Notes under the pieces: model-generated | The model's input: the letters and a program-made list of their open reading frames with translations, nothing else | Databases searched by the model: none | Told to the model about the DNA's origin: nothing | Position numbers and translations under genes: made by a program | Assembly (NCBI GenBank): GCA_934230685.1 | Contig: CAKQFF010000050.1 | Coordinates: 1 to 11,214 of the forward strand | From: an uncultured Prevotella sp. | Lineage (GTDB): Bacteria; Bacteroidota; Bacteroidia; Bacteroidales; Bacteroidaceae | Length of the DNA stretch: 11,214 nt | Reading direction: 5' to 3' | Shown here: one piece after another, positions 1 to 7,083 of the stretch | Layout: the number at the start of each line of letters is the position of its first letter | Numbering within the stretch: position 1 is the stretch's first letter

Positions 1-146
1 GATGGCATGGGAAGAGAATTCATGTATCTGTCTTAACATGCAACTAATCGCTATTTTATCCCGAATTGGGGTATATTTTTAGTGAATACTTTAACTTTTT
101 CTCATTTTCTGACGCAAATTTATAAATTATTTTCTCATCCGCAAAA

Positions 147-273
147 TTTCAGTTGTTTCATTTTGTTTCAACATATAAAGATTTCTCCATAACACACGGT
201 AAAACATTAATTATTAACGACATGGCGAAATGAAACATTTGAAACAACCAACTGAAATCTGAAACAACTGAAA
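147..273. repeat. Inverted array of GTTTCA / TGAAAC words
   Basis: The 14-bp word TTTCAGTTGTTTCA at 147-160 recurs as its exact reverse complement at 260-273. Further words surround it: GTTTCA at 165-170 and TGAAAC at 231-236, 240-245, 260-265 and 269-274, plus a degenerate TGAAAT at 253-258. A looser inverted match pairs about 143-170 with 231-258. The 60-nt spacer is AT-rich. The pattern could be a multi-site operator, a DNA-binding array, or part of an element continuing left of the window. I do not recognise it as a named family. The rest of 1-292 is AT-rich with no convincing gene. Confidence 0.6.
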
Positions 274-292
274 CAAAAAACTGGCTTTATTA

Positions 293-514
293 ATGCAAAT
301 GTGCTATCTTTTTATGGAAGAGAATGGAGCTACGCTTCCTTCGGGATCCGTTCGGGATTCGTTCGGGATCCGTTCGGGATGTTGCATCCTCTGTCTTAAA
401 AATATGTTAATTGACAAAAATAAGAGTGCAGATGGAACAACCATCTATGGTGTTTCTATATATGTGCAGATGACCGATAAAGAATTGAAGACTATGCTGA
501 ATAGCGCACAATAA
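293..514 (+). CDS. Doubtful small ORF (73 codons), unrecognised
   Basis: This is an open frame of 73 codons; an in-frame ATG at 314 would give a shorter version, and another at 406 only 36 codons. Its N-terminal third is largely encoded by an 11-bp tandem repeat (340-380), and its stop codon lies inside the long hairpin at 509-571. The C-terminal 36 residues look more protein-like (charged and polar, ending MTDKELKTMLNSAQ) but I recognise no domain. A TATCTTTT at 305-312 could be a -7 element, which would favour the start at 406 or no gene at all. It may be a chance ORF, a gene remnant or a very small protein. Confidence 0.2.
   Translation: MQMCYLFMEENGATLPSGSVRDSFGIRSGCCILCLKNMLIDKNKSADGTTIYGVSIYVQMTDKELKTMLNSAQ
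340..380 (+). repeat. 11-bp tandem repeat, TTCGGGATYCG
   Basis: Three full units of 11 bp start at 340, 351 and 362 (TTCGGGATCCG, TTCGGGATTCG, TTCGGGATCCG), followed by a partial unit TTCGGGAT at 373-380. Since 11 is not a multiple of three, each added or lost unit would shift the frame of any ORF reading through it. Confidence 0.85.
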
Positions 515-571
515 AAACAAATGTTGGCTAAGAGCTGCAAAACAGCACTTAGCCAACATTTGTTTTTATTG
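509..571. terminator. Long perfect hairpin, probable bidirectional terminator after ybeY
   Basis: Positions 509-532 pair with 548-571 in a perfect 24-bp stem. One A/A mismatch follows, then a 4-bp GCTG/CAGC tip with loop CAAAA (538-542). Both arms carry a T/A-rich outer part, so either strand ends in a T-rich 3' arm. On the minus strand it lies just downstream of the ybeY stop codon, so it probably ends the coaD-ybeY transcript. The stem is longer than a typical intrinsic terminator needs. The flank at 562-585 resembles the outer ends of the two cloverleaf elements at 6393-7266. Confidence 0.75.
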
Positions 572-597
572 TTTTTATTTCAAAGAATATTCTTGCC

Positions 598-1035
598 TTA
601 AATCTCCTTCTTGCTTTTCATTTCCTTAAGCAACGCCAGCGCCTTGTTCTCCTCAGCCTCCATAATCTCGCGTTCGCCCGGACCCTTGTCGTTGATTCCG
701 CAGAGATGCAGAATGCCATGGATGATGACGCGATGAAGCTCGTCGTCGTATTCCTTGCCAAACTGCTCGGCATTGGTGCGCACGGTGTCGAGCGAGATTA
801 CTATGTCGCCGCTCACGATGCCCGGCTCGTCGTAGTCGAACGTTATCACGTCGGTGTAGTAATCATGACCAAGATACTCGTTGTTGACTTCGAGAATCTT
901 CTCGTCGTCGACAAACATATAGCCTATCTCACCCACTTTGAGGTTGTAGGTGGCAGCCACGGCACGTATCCATGCCGAGGTGTCGCGCTTCTTAATCTTC
1001 GGCATTTTCACGCCGTCTACATTATATGTTATCAT
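598..1035 (-). CDS. ybeY: Endoribonuclease YbeY (rRNA maturation factor)
   Basis: YbeY is a metal-dependent endoribonuclease acting in 16S rRNA 3'-end maturation and ribosome quality control. Seen here: 145 residues, a TDVITFDY block (61-68) and HGILHLCGINDK (106-117). The classical family motif is HGxLHLxGxDH with three metal-ligand histidines. Here His106 and His110 are present but the third position is Asp116, which as I recall is common in Bacteroidetes YbeY. I chose the ATG at 1033-1035 (MITYNVDG). The longer frame from 1113 would add 26 unrelated residues and overlap the end of coaD. It lies 40 nt downstream of coaD on the same strand and is probably cotranscribed; the hairpin at 509-571 ends the unit. 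Confidence 0.92.
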   Translation of the reverse strand: MITYNVDGVKMPKIKKRDTSAWIRAVAATYNLKVGEIGYMFVDDEKILEVNNEYLGHDYYTDVITFDYDEPGIVSGDIVISLDTVRTNAEQFGKEYDDELHRVIIHGILHLCGINDKGPGEREIMEAEENKALALLKEMKSKKEI

Positions 1036-1075
1036 AATGCTTAATGTTTTTTGATGTTCATGAATTTGATTGTTG

Positions 1076-1522
1076 TTATGGCTTGGGCAGGAACATGCTG
1101 CAGTCGCGCCCAAAATGGGTAAGCTCGCGCACTACCGACGACGAGATGCAGTCCATGCCGGGCTCGGCATAGAGCAATACGGTCTCTATGCCCGTAAGGC
1201 GGCGGTTGATGTCGGCCTGGTCGCGCTCAAACTCAAAGTCCTTCACCGAGCGCACTCCCTTGACTATGAACTCAGCCCCCATGCGGCGGGCAAAGTCAAC
1301 AGTAAGGTCGCTATACTGCTCCACGCTTATGCGCTCGTCGCCGCTATAGAGCCGCCTTATAGCCTCCACACGCTCCTCAGCCGAGAGCATGTAGCGTTTC
1401 GACTCGTTCACGCCCACGCCAATGACAAGCCTGTCGAACAGCTTAACGGCACGCCTCACCACGGAGTCGTGACCAATGGTAAAGGGGTCGAACGACCCCA
1501 CGAATATTCCCGTTCTTTGCAT
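1076..1522 (-). CDS. coaD: Phosphopantetheine adenylyltransferase (PPAT)
   Basis: It catalyses the penultimate step of coenzyme A synthesis, joining ATP and 4'-phosphopantetheine to give dephospho-CoA and pyrophosphate, in the cytosol. Signature motifs of this nucleotidyltransferase family are present: GSFDPFTIGH at 9-18 with the T/HxGH nucleotide-binding motif (TIGH, 15-18), KGVRS at 88-92 and ISSSVVRE at 126-133. At 148 residues it is slightly shorter than the roughly 160-residue E. coli enzyme but complete. The ATG at 1520-1522 is well placed before MQRTGIFVGSFDP. It is the first gene of a probable coaD-ybeY unit and is divergent from folP. Confidence 0.95.
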   Translation of the reverse strand: MQRTGIFVGSFDPFTIGHDSVVRRAVKLFDRLVIGVGVNESKRYMLSAEERVEAIRRLYSGDERISVEQYSDLTVDFARRMGAEFIVKGVRSVKDFEFERDQADINRRLTGIETVLLYAEPGMDCISSSVVRELTHFGRDCSMFLPKP

Positions 1523-1544
1523 TCTATGATGTGTTAAGTATTTG

Positions 1545-1552
1545 CAAAAGTA
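1545..1552 (-). promoter_or_regulatory. Candidate -7 element for coaD-ybeY
   Basis: On the minus strand this reads TACTTTTG, an exact match to the Bacteroidetes TAnnTTTG -7 consensus, 22 nt upstream of the coaD ATG. I see no good TTTG at the expected -33 distance, so support is from the -7 box and its position only. Confidence 0.45.
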
Positions 1553-1592
1553 ATATATTTATTTCAAGTTGTAGGCTTTTTGTTTCAAATAA

Positions 1593-1624
1593 TTTGGCGG
1601 TTTCGAGAATTATTGCGTAATTTG
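1593..1624 (+). promoter_or_regulatory. Candidate promoter for folP
   Basis: TTTG at 1593-1596 is followed after 20 nt by GTAATTTG at 1617-1624, one mismatch from TAnnTTTG. The spacing fits the Bacteroidetes sigma-ABfr pattern and would give a leader of about 25 nt before the folP ATG at 1657. With the minus-strand -7 box at 1545-1552, the 134-bp gap would be a divergent promoter region. Confidence 0.45.
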
Positions 1625-1656
1625 CATAACACATAAGACAGGAAAAAAACATAATA

Positions 1657-2472
1657 ATGGAATATACTATAAACGTTCGTGGTCAGCTAATAGACCTCGC
1701 GCGCCCCATGGTGATGGGCATACTCAACGCCACACCCGACTCGTTCTACTCAGGCAGCCGCAAACAGACTGAGACTGAGATAGCCAACCGCGCCAACCAG
1801 ATCATCGAGGAAGGCGGACGCATAATTGACGTGGGAGCCTTCTCCACACGTCCAGGAGCCGAAGTGGTGGGCGTGGAGGAAGAGACCGAACGACTGCGAC
1901 GCGCCTTGCATATAGTGCGCCGGGAGCAGCCCGACGCCATAATAAGCGTCGACACCTATCGCCCGCTTGTGGCCCGCAAATGCGTGGAGGAGTTTGGAGC
2001 CGACATCATCAACGATGTGTCGGAGGGTGGACTCACGGGCATCGTGGGACAGGCCATTCACGAGGAGGGCGACATGTTTGAGACTGTTGCCAAGCTCGGA
2101 GTGCCGTATATACTAATGTCGGTACAGCCCACGCTCAAGCAGATGATGAAGAACTTTGCGGCTGAGGTGCAACGCCTGCGCGACCTTGGAGCGAAGGACA
2201 TCATCCTCGACCCAGGCTATTGCTTCGGCAAGACTCTTGAGCAGAACTATGAGATTATGAGCCATGCCGAACAATTGCTCGAACTCAAACTGCCCGTGCT
2301 CGTGGGCATCTCGCGCAAGAGCATGATATTCAAACTCATCGGCGGCGACCCTACCACTTCGCTCAACGGCACTACTGCCCTCAACACCATCTCCCTGATG
2401 AAGGGGGCGTCGATTCTGAGAGTGCATGATGTGAGGGAGGCGGTGGAAGTTTGCAAAATTGCGAAGCAATAA
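1657..2472 (+). CDS. folP: Dihydropteroate synthase
   Basis: It condenses 6-hydroxymethyl-7,8-dihydropterin pyrophosphate with p-aminobenzoate to give 7,8-dihydropteroate, a cytosolic folate step and the sulfonamide target. The 271 residues match the usual length of this TIM-barrel enzyme. Visible motifs: MGILNATPDSF (20-30), DVGAFSTRPGAE (58-69), ISVDTYRP (96-103), IINDVSEG (117-124), ILDPGYCFGKT (183-193), VGISRKSM (216-223) and the C-terminal ILRVHDV (253-259). One oddity: the LMHxRGxP segment of many homologues reads LMSVQPTL (153-160). Start codon and frame are unambiguous. cdaA follows after 29 nt, and I recall this folP-cdaA pairing in other Bacteroidetes, so the two are probably cotranscribed. 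Confidence 0.96.
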   Translation: MEYTINVRGQLIDLARPMVMGILNATPDSFYSGSRKQTETEIANRANQIIEEGGRIIDVGAFSTRPGAEVVGVEEETERLRRALHIVRREQPDAIISVDTYRPLVARKCVEEFGADIINDVSEGGLTGIVGQAIHEEGDMFETVAKLGVPYILMSVQPTLKQMMKNFAAEVQRLRDLGAKDIILDPGYCFGKTLEQNYEIMSHAEQLLELKLPVLVGISRKSMIFKLIGGDPTTSLNGTTALNTISLMKGASILRVHDVREAVEVCKIAKQ

Positions 2473-2501
2473 TTCAAAATTCAAAACTCAAAACTCCAAA
2501 T
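2473..2501 (+). repeat. Heptad-like TCAAAAY repeat in the folP-cdaA gap
   Basis: The 29-nt spacer consists of about four near-identical 7-mers: TCAAAAT, TCAAAAC, TCAAAAC, TCCAAAT. It leaves the gap A-rich and unstructured, which may help translation start at cdaA where no Shine-Dalgarno is visible. This could equally be simple-sequence drift. Confidence 0.5.
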
Positions 2502-3275
2502 ATGTTTGATTTCGGAATAAAAGACATTATCGACATACTGCTTGTTGCCCTGATGCTCTACTACATCTACAGACTGATGAAGGAGAGCCGCTCGCTCAAC
2601 GTCTTCATAGGCATCATCGTGTTTGTGCTTGTGTGGCTGTTTGTGAGCCAGGTGCTTGAGATGCGCCTCTTGGGGGCAATCATGGACAAACTGGTGTCGG
2701 TGGGAGTGATAGGCCTCATCGTGCTCTTCCAGGAAGAGATACGACGATTCCTCTACTCTCTCGGAGCCCACCAGAGGTTTGCCGCCGTGGCTAAATTCTT
2801 CATAAGCGGCAAGTCGAAGCAGGAGACTGTAGACAAGGAGACCGTCATACCCATCGTTATGGCGTGCATGGACATGTCGCGCGGCAAGGTGGGAGCACTC
2901 ATCGTGATAGAGCGAGGCATACGCCTTGACGACATCGTGGACACGGGCGACCTGATTGACGCACGCATCAACCAACGACTCATAGAGAACATCTTCTTCA
3001 AGAACTCGCCGCTGCACGATGGTGCTATGGTCATCACGGGTAAGCGAATAAGGGCGGCAGGATGCATCCTGCCCGTGTCGCACAACCATGACATTCCAAA
3101 GGAATTGGGATTGCGCCACCGTGCCGCTCTCGGCATCTCGCAGGATAGCGACTGCATAGCCGTGGTTGTGTCGGAGGAGACGGGAGGCATTAGCGTTGCC
3201 ATAAAGGGCAATTTCCAGCTGCGACTGTCGGCTGAGAAACTGGAGAATATCCTATCGAAGGAAATGAACTTCTAA
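2502..3275 (+). CDS. cdaA: Diadenylate cyclase CdaA/DacA (c-di-AMP synthase)
   Basis: It makes the second messenger cyclic di-AMP from two ATP molecules. In other bacteria c-di-AMP controls potassium and osmolyte transport and envelope homeostasis. The N-terminus shows three hydrophobic segments (about 9-25, 32-50 and 65-76), as in membrane-anchored CdaA. The DAC domain follows (about 85-250), with the catalytic LHDGAM (171-176, DGA motif) and RHRAAL (205-210). I chose the ATG at 2502 (MFDFGIKDII), which gives 257 residues, typical for the family. An upstream in-frame ATG at 2451 would overlap the end of folP and add 17 low-complexity residues. It lies in a plus-strand run between folP and the helicase; no cdaR or glmM partner is in the window. 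Confidence 0.95.
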   Translation: MFDFGIKDIIDILLVALMLYYIYRLMKESRSLNVFIGIIVFVLVWLFVSQVLEMRLLGAIMDKLVSVGVIGLIVLFQEEIRRFLYSLGAHQRFAAVAKFFISGKSKQETVDKETVIPIVMACMDMSRGKVGALIVIERGIRLDDIVDTGDLIDARINQRLIENIFFKNSPLHDGAMVITGKRIRAAGCILPVSHNHDIPKELGLRHRAALGISQDSDCIAVVVSEETGGISVAIKGNFQLRLSAEKLENILSKEMNF

Positions 3276-3326
3276 TACGAATATTTCCTCTTGATAGAAA
3301 TGTATTTTTAAGAACAAAACGAATTT

Positions 3327-4646
3327 ATGAATATAGACAACACACTACAAAAGCTGCATATCGAAGAACTCAACGCCATGCAGCACGACACTATCGACGC
3401 TGTGCTCCATTCCGACCGCGACGTGGTGGTGCTCGCTCCTACGGGCAGCGGAAAGACCCTTGCCTATCTGTTGCCCATCGCCTCGCGTCTCGACCCAAAG
3501 GTGGACGAGGTGCAAGCCGTGGTGATTGTGCCGGGACGCGAACTCGCTATGCAGTCGAACGATGTGTTCAGACGCATGGGCAGCGGACTGCGCTCGGAAT
3601 GCCTCTACGGAGGACGCCCAACAATGGACGAGCATCGCACCATCATGCGCACCCGACCACAGATTGTGTTCTGCACCCCGGGACGACTGAACGACCATAT
3701 CGACAAGCTCAACTTCTCGGTGGACAACGTGAAGTGGCTCGTTATCGACGAGTTTGACAAGTGTCTGCGCATGGGTTTCCGTGCCGAGATGCAGAAGGCT
3801 GTGGAGAGTCTGCCCAATGTGGAGCGCCGCATCCTGCTTTCTGCCACAGACGCCGAGGAGATGCCTTCGTTTGTGCGCATGGGACGCACAGAGCGTGTGG
3901 ACTACCGCATCGACGAAGAACAGACGCCCGACCGCATCGGACTCTACACGGTTAAGTCGCCCGAGAAGGACAAGCTGCCTATATTGGCAAAGATGTTGCG
4001 CGGCTTCGGCGACGAGCAGACGATCGTGTTCATGAACTATCGCGACGGTGTGGAGCGCGTGAGCCGATTCCTTGCCGACGAGGGTTTCGCCGTAAGCAGT
4101 CTGCATGGCGCTCTCGACCAGAAGCAGAGAGAGGAGGCTGTCTACCGCTTTGCCAACCAGTCGGTAAGAGTGCTTGTGGGCACCGACCTTGCCGCACGCG
4201 GACTGGACATTCCCGAGGTGAACAACGTGATACACTACAACTTGCCTGTGGGCGAGGACGAATATATCCACCGTGTGGGACGTACCGGACGATGGGAGTC
4301 GACGGGCAAAGCCTTCATGATTATTGGTCCGGAGGAGCATCTGCCCGAATACGTGAAAGAATCTACCGAGGAATATAATGTGCCCGATACTTCGGCTGCA
4401 CCTCTGCCTCCACGCATGGCTACGCTATACATAGGCAAGGGCAAGAAGGACAAGATATCAAAGGGCGACATCCTTGGTTTCCTTTGCAAGATATGCGGAC
4501 TCAAAGGCGCGGACATAGGACGCATCGACGTGTACGAGCGCTATGCCTATGTGGCTGTGGACAACAGCAAAGTGCGCTCGGTCGTGAAGAAAGCCACGGG
4601 AGCAAAGATTAAGGGACTGAAAACTGTAGTGGAACAGGCATTTTAA
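3327..4646 (+). CDS. DEAD-box RNA helicase, DbpA-like
   Basis: An ATP-dependent RNA helicase of superfamily 2, probably acting on rRNA. Motifs in order: I APTGSGKT (37-44), Ia PGREL (69-73), Ib TPGR (117-120), II DEFD (141-144), III SAT (172-174), V GTDLAARGLD (285-294) and VI HRVGRTGR (315-322). Residues about 365-437 look like the DbpA RNA-binding domain (MATLYIGKGKKDKISKGDIL...), which in E. coli DbpA binds 23S rRNA hairpin 92. The change of DEAD to DEFD keeps the two catalytic acids of the Walker B start (D-E) and, as I recall, is common in Bacteroidetes members. It is 51 nt after cdaA and 18 nt before the glycosyltransferase, so probably part of the same transcript. I leave the symbol blank because orthology to E. 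coli dbpA is not proven. Confidence 0.9.
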   Translation: MNIDNTLQKLHIEELNAMQHDTIDAVLHSDRDVVVLAPTGSGKTLAYLLPIASRLDPKVDEVQAVVIVPGRELAMQSNDVFRRMGSGLRSECLYGGRPTMDEHRTIMRTRPQIVFCTPGRLNDHIDKLNFSVDNVKWLVIDEFDKCLRMGFRAEMQKAVESLPNVERRILLSATDAEEMPSFVRMGRTERVDYRIDEEQTPDRIGLYTVKSPEKDKLPILAKMLRGFGDEQTIVFMNYRDGVERVSRFLADEGFAVSSLHGALDQKQREEAVYRFANQSVRVLVGTDLAARGLDIPEVNNVIHYNLPVGEDEYIHRVGRTGRWESTGKAFMIIGPEEHLPEYVKESTEEYNVPDTSAAPLPPRMATLYIGKGKKDKISKGDILGFLCKICGLKGADIGRIDVYERYAYVAVDNSKVRSVVKKATGAKIKGLKTVVEQAF

Positions 4647-4664
4647 AGAAAAGGACTTGAAAGA

Positions 4665-5663
4665 ATGAAACCTGAAACCTTAAACCAACCTTCAGATGCA
4701 AACAAGCCTACGGCTCGTATATGCGTGGTGATTCCGTGCTACAACGAGGAGGAGGTGTTGCCGTGGGCTATGGACAAGCTCCAGACTATGCTCCAAAGAC
4801 TTAAGCGGGAGACTAGGGCCTACGGCTCGCTGCTGCTCGTAGACGACGGCAGCCGCGACCGCACATGGCAGCTCATAGAGCAATTCGCCGCACAACACTC
4901 CAATGTGTCGGGCATAAAACTCTCGCACAACGAGGGCCACCAGGGCGCATTGTGGGCTGGTATGCAGGAGAGTCTTGAGATATGCGACGCTATGGTGTCG
5001 ATAGACGCCGACTTGCAGGACGACGAGAACACTATCATCGACATGACACGACAGTTTCTCTCGGGTTGCGACATAGTGTACGGAGTGCGCAAGGAGCGCA
5101 AGACCGACACATGGTTCAAGCGCATGACGGCTCTCACGTTCTACAGAATAATGCAGACTGCCGACCCGGAGATTATCTACAACCATGCCGACTTCCGACT
5201 GATGAGCAACCGCACGGTAAGGGCTCTGATGCAGTATCCCGAGCGCAACATGTTTCTGCGAGGCATGGTGAGACAGTTGGGATTCAGCGAGGGCTACGTC
5301 TACTACAACCGCACGGCACGCACGGCAGGTGAGTCGAAGTATCCGTTCACCAAGATGCTTTCGTTCTCCATCGACGGCATCACGTCGTTCTCTACCGCCC
5401 CGCTCAAGTTCATCACCTTCGCCGGACTCACCATGACGCTCATATCCATGCTCATCATCATCTACGGACTCTTCGAGCATTTCATGGGCAAGACCATAGT
5501 GGGATGGACCTCGCTCATGGTGTCGATGTGGTTCATAGGCGGAGTGATAACTACCGGAGTGGGCATAGTGGGCATGTATATAGGCAAAATCTACACAGAG
5601 GTGAAACGCCGCCCAAGATATTTTGTTGACAGAAAGGTGGGGTTTAAAGTGGGTAAAGAATAA
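4665..5663 (+). CDS. Family 2 glycosyltransferase, GtrB/DPM1-like, membrane-anchored
   Basis: It probably transfers a sugar from a nucleotide sugar to a polyprenyl phosphate at the inner membrane, as do the related GtrB (undecaprenyl-phosphate glucosyltransferase), ArnC and DPM1. The catalytic domain spans about 18-235: VVIPCYNEEE (21-30), LVDDGSRDRTW (58-68), SIDADLQDD (112-120, metal-binding DAD) and NHADFRLM (173-180). Two hydrophobic segments follow at about 247-269 and 284-306, then a basic tail, the layout of GtrB-type enzymes. The actual sugar and acceptor cannot be read from the sequence. It starts 18 nt after the helicase stop; upp follows after 40 nt of AT-rich DNA. Confidence 0.9.
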   Translation: MKPETLNQPSDANKPTARICVVIPCYNEEEVLPWAMDKLQTMLQRLKRETRAYGSLLLVDDGSRDRTWQLIEQFAAQHSNVSGIKLSHNEGHQGALWAGMQESLEICDAMVSIDADLQDDENTIIDMTRQFLSGCDIVYGVRKERKTDTWFKRMTALTFYRIMQTADPEIIYNHADFRLMSNRTVRALMQYPERNMFLRGMVRQLGFSEGYVYYNRTARTAGESKYPFTKMLSFSIDGITSFSTAPLKFITFAGLTMTLISMLIIIYGLFEHFMGKTIVGWTSLMVSMWFIGGVITTGVGIVGMYIGKIYTEVKRRPRYFVDRKVGFKVGKE

Positions 5664-5703
5664 AGCAACAATCAACTAAAACAATATTATATATATACAA
5701 ACA

Positions 5704-6360
5704 ATGGAAATTATAGATTTCAGCAAGTCAAACTCCATCATCAACAAATACATGGCGGAGATGCGCGACAAGGACTATCAGAAAAACCGTCTGCTGTTCC
5801 GCAACAACATCATGCGTGTGGGCGAGCTTATCGCCTACGAGCTTAGCAAGACTTTCGACTACGAGGAGCGCGACATACAGACTCCACTTGGCGTGGCCAA
5901 GGTGAACGTGCCTACCGACAAACTCGTGCTTGGCACCATCTTCCGTGCCGGACTGCCCTTCCACCAGGGATTCCTCAATATCTTCGACCACGCAGGCAAC
6001 GCCTTCGTCTCAGCCTACCGCGAGTATGAGGATGCCGAGCATACCAAAGTGGGAATACACGTGGAATATCTCGCCACACCCGACCTCAACGATGCCACCC
6101 TGCTCATCGTTGACCCTATGCTCGCCACGGGCGGCTCTATGGAAATGGGCTACAAGGCTTTGCTCACCAAGGGAAAGCCCAAGAAGGTGCACGTGGTGTG
6201 CGTGATGGCTTCGCCAGAGGGCATAGAGCATATACGCAAGACATTCCCCGAGGACACCACTATCTGGTGTGCGGCAGTAGACCCAGGACTCAACGAGCAC
6301 AAATATATCGTGCCAGGCTTCGGCGATGCGGGCGACTTGTGCTACGGAGGAAAAATCTAA
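5704..6360 (+). CDS. upp: Uracil phosphoribosyltransferase
   Basis: It salvages uracil by reaction with PRPP to give UMP and pyrophosphate in the cytosol. Motifs: RAGLP (81-85), the PRPP-binding loop IVDPMLATGGSM (135-146), VMASPEGI (167-174) and the uracil-binding C-terminal GFGDAGDLCYGG (205-216). Length 218 residues against about 208 in E. coli. The start ATG follows an AT-rich leader with no Shine-Dalgarno, and no clear TAnnTTTG promoter lies in the 40-nt gap, so it may be read from the upstream genes. The first cloverleaf element begins 32 nt after its stop codon and probably acts as its terminator. Confidence 0.95.
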   Translation: MEIIDFSKSNSIINKYMAEMRDKDYQKNRLLFRNNIMRVGELIAYELSKTFDYEERDIQTPLGVAKVNVPTDKLVLGTIFRAGLPFHQGFLNIFDHAGNAFVSAYREYEDAEHTKVGIHVEYLATPDLNDATLLIVDPMLATGGSMEMGYKALLTKGKPKKVHVVCVMASPEGIEHIRKTFPEDTTIWCAAVDPGLNEHKYIVPGFGDAGDLCYGGKI

Positions 6361-6392
6361 GTTCTGCTTTCTGATTGGGTTTTCTTATTGAA

Positions 6393-6565
6393 CTTTGACA
6401 AAAACAATAAAAACGCCCGTGTGTATTTTGCGAGCCTTCGGCTTGATAAAAAGAGAAAGAAAGTCTTTATGAGAGCAAGCTCTCCAAAGACTTTCTTTCT
6501 CTTTTTATCAGTAGGGCTATGCCCCACTCGCAAAATACACACGGGCGATAAACAGAAAAAACATT
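6393..6565 (+). repeat. Cloverleaf element A (downstream of upp)
   Basis: Outer end CTTTGACAAAAAC... at 6393-6419. The outer stem of 21 bp pairs 6414-6434 with 6527-6547 without mismatch. Inside lie three hairpins: a small AGCC/GGCT (6433-6443, sharing two bases with the outer stem); a long 25-bp stem of 6444-6468 with 6486-6510 carrying a GAGAGC-AA-GCTCTC tip (6471-6484); and GGGC/GCCC (6514-6524). The gene-facing end CGGGCGATAAACAG... is at 6542-6565. The long stems should terminate transcription from upp. Either strand could also extrude as a four-way junction. Confidence 0.8.
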
Positions 6566-6568
6566 AAC

Positions 6569-6586
6569 ACATTGTTAACCCAATGT
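6569..6586 (-). terminator. Possible weak terminator of the GxxExxY gene
   Basis: ACATTG (6569-6574) pairs with CAATGT (6581-6586) around TTAACC. Read on the minus strand, the hairpin is followed within 3 nt by AATG and a run of six T (6556-6561). The stem is short and AT-rich, so termination would be weak. It lies 48 nt beyond the gene's stop codon. Confidence 0.35.
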
Positions 6587-6616
6587 TTTAAATATATATT
6601 ATTTGAGGATATGGTC

Positions 6617-6629
6617 ACAATGTTTTTTC
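6617..6629 (+). repeat. 13-bp direct repeat flanking the GxxExxY gene (left copy; right copy 7082-7094)
   Basis: ACAATGTTTTTTC occurs at 6617-6629 and again, identical and in the same orientation, at 7082-7094. The two copies bracket the GxxExxY gene closely (5 nt beyond the stop codon, 3 nt before the start codon). The right copy overlaps the 24-bp inner inverted repeat by 11 nt. It may mark an insertion or a recombination site, but six of the 13 bases are a T run, so chance is possible. Confidence 0.6.
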
Positions 6630-6634
6630 CTAAA

Positions 6635-7078
6635 TCAGAACATATACATTATTTCTGTATCTGCATCAAGATAATAATGCTCACTTTGATCGTGTATTGG
6701 TGAGAAATTCCACAATATCCCTATCCTTGTTTTTGTCAGCCGCATATAGTTCCAAAGCTGTTGTCTTTGCTCTGTACCCAAACATTCAACAGCTTTACAC
6801 TCAATAAAAACCTTATTCTTGACATAGAAATCTACATAATGTTTATGCTTTATCCTTTGCCCATGAAAATCAATAGAGAAATAATATTCCCTAACAAATG
6901 AAATATTGCGTTCATTCAAAATTATTTCCAGCGCATCTTGATACATATATTCATTGAGAAAAGGTCCCAACTCACGATGTACTATTTGGCAGCAACCATT
7001 AATGTCATAACAGTATTGCCGCAATCGTTGAAGCAACGAGGGATTGTTTTCGGATAGCTTTTTTATATGATAGTTCAT
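6635..7078 (-). CDS. GxxExxY protein (PD-(D/E)XK nuclease-like family)
   Basis: A 147-residue protein resembling the GxxExxY family (PF13366, PDDEXK_3), whose cellular role is not established. Seen here: the name-giving region LGPFLNEYMYQDAL (37-50), then a PD-(D/E)XK-like core with Asp83 in HYVDFYV and Glu93-x-Lys95 in VFIECKAV, and QLWNYMR (107-113), the usual helix after the core. The possible catalytic residues are thus kept and the protein looks intact. Base composition is AT-rich against the GC-richer genes around it, suggesting separate ancestry. It sits alone between two inverted cloverleaf elements. No own TAnnTTTG promoter is obvious, so transcription would have to start within, or pass through, element B. 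Family assignment is confident; function is not. Confidence 0.85.
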   Translation of the reverse strand: MNYHIKKLSENNPSLLQRLRQYCYDINGCCQIVHRELGPFLNEYMYQDALEIILNERNISFVREYYFSIDFHGQRIKHKHYVDFYVKNKVFIECKAVECLGTEQRQQLWNYMRLTKTRIGILWNFSPIHDQSEHYYLDADTEIMYMF

Positions 7079-7083
7079 TATAC

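Noticed and set aside
1..36. Open frame ending in TAA at 34-36, possibly the C-terminus of an upstream gene
   Set aside because: Only 11 codons are visible, another frame (2-82) is also open, and no motif can be recognised.
1036..1113. Longer YbeY start at 1113
   Set aside because: It would overlap the end of coaD and add 26 residues with no resemblance to YbeY; the ATG at 1033-1035 fits the family N-terminus.
3276..3326. Separate promoter for the helicase gene
   Set aside because: A TATTTTTA is present but no TTG/TTTG lies at the required distance.
3345..4340. 331-codon minus-strand ORF opposite the helicase gene
   Set aside because: It is the antisense shadow of a clearly coding gene, rich in His, Val and Leu and without domain features. 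Similar long shadows opposite the glycosyltransferase (4692-5675), cdaA (2481-3119) and transporter (7425-8363) genes were dropped for the same reason.
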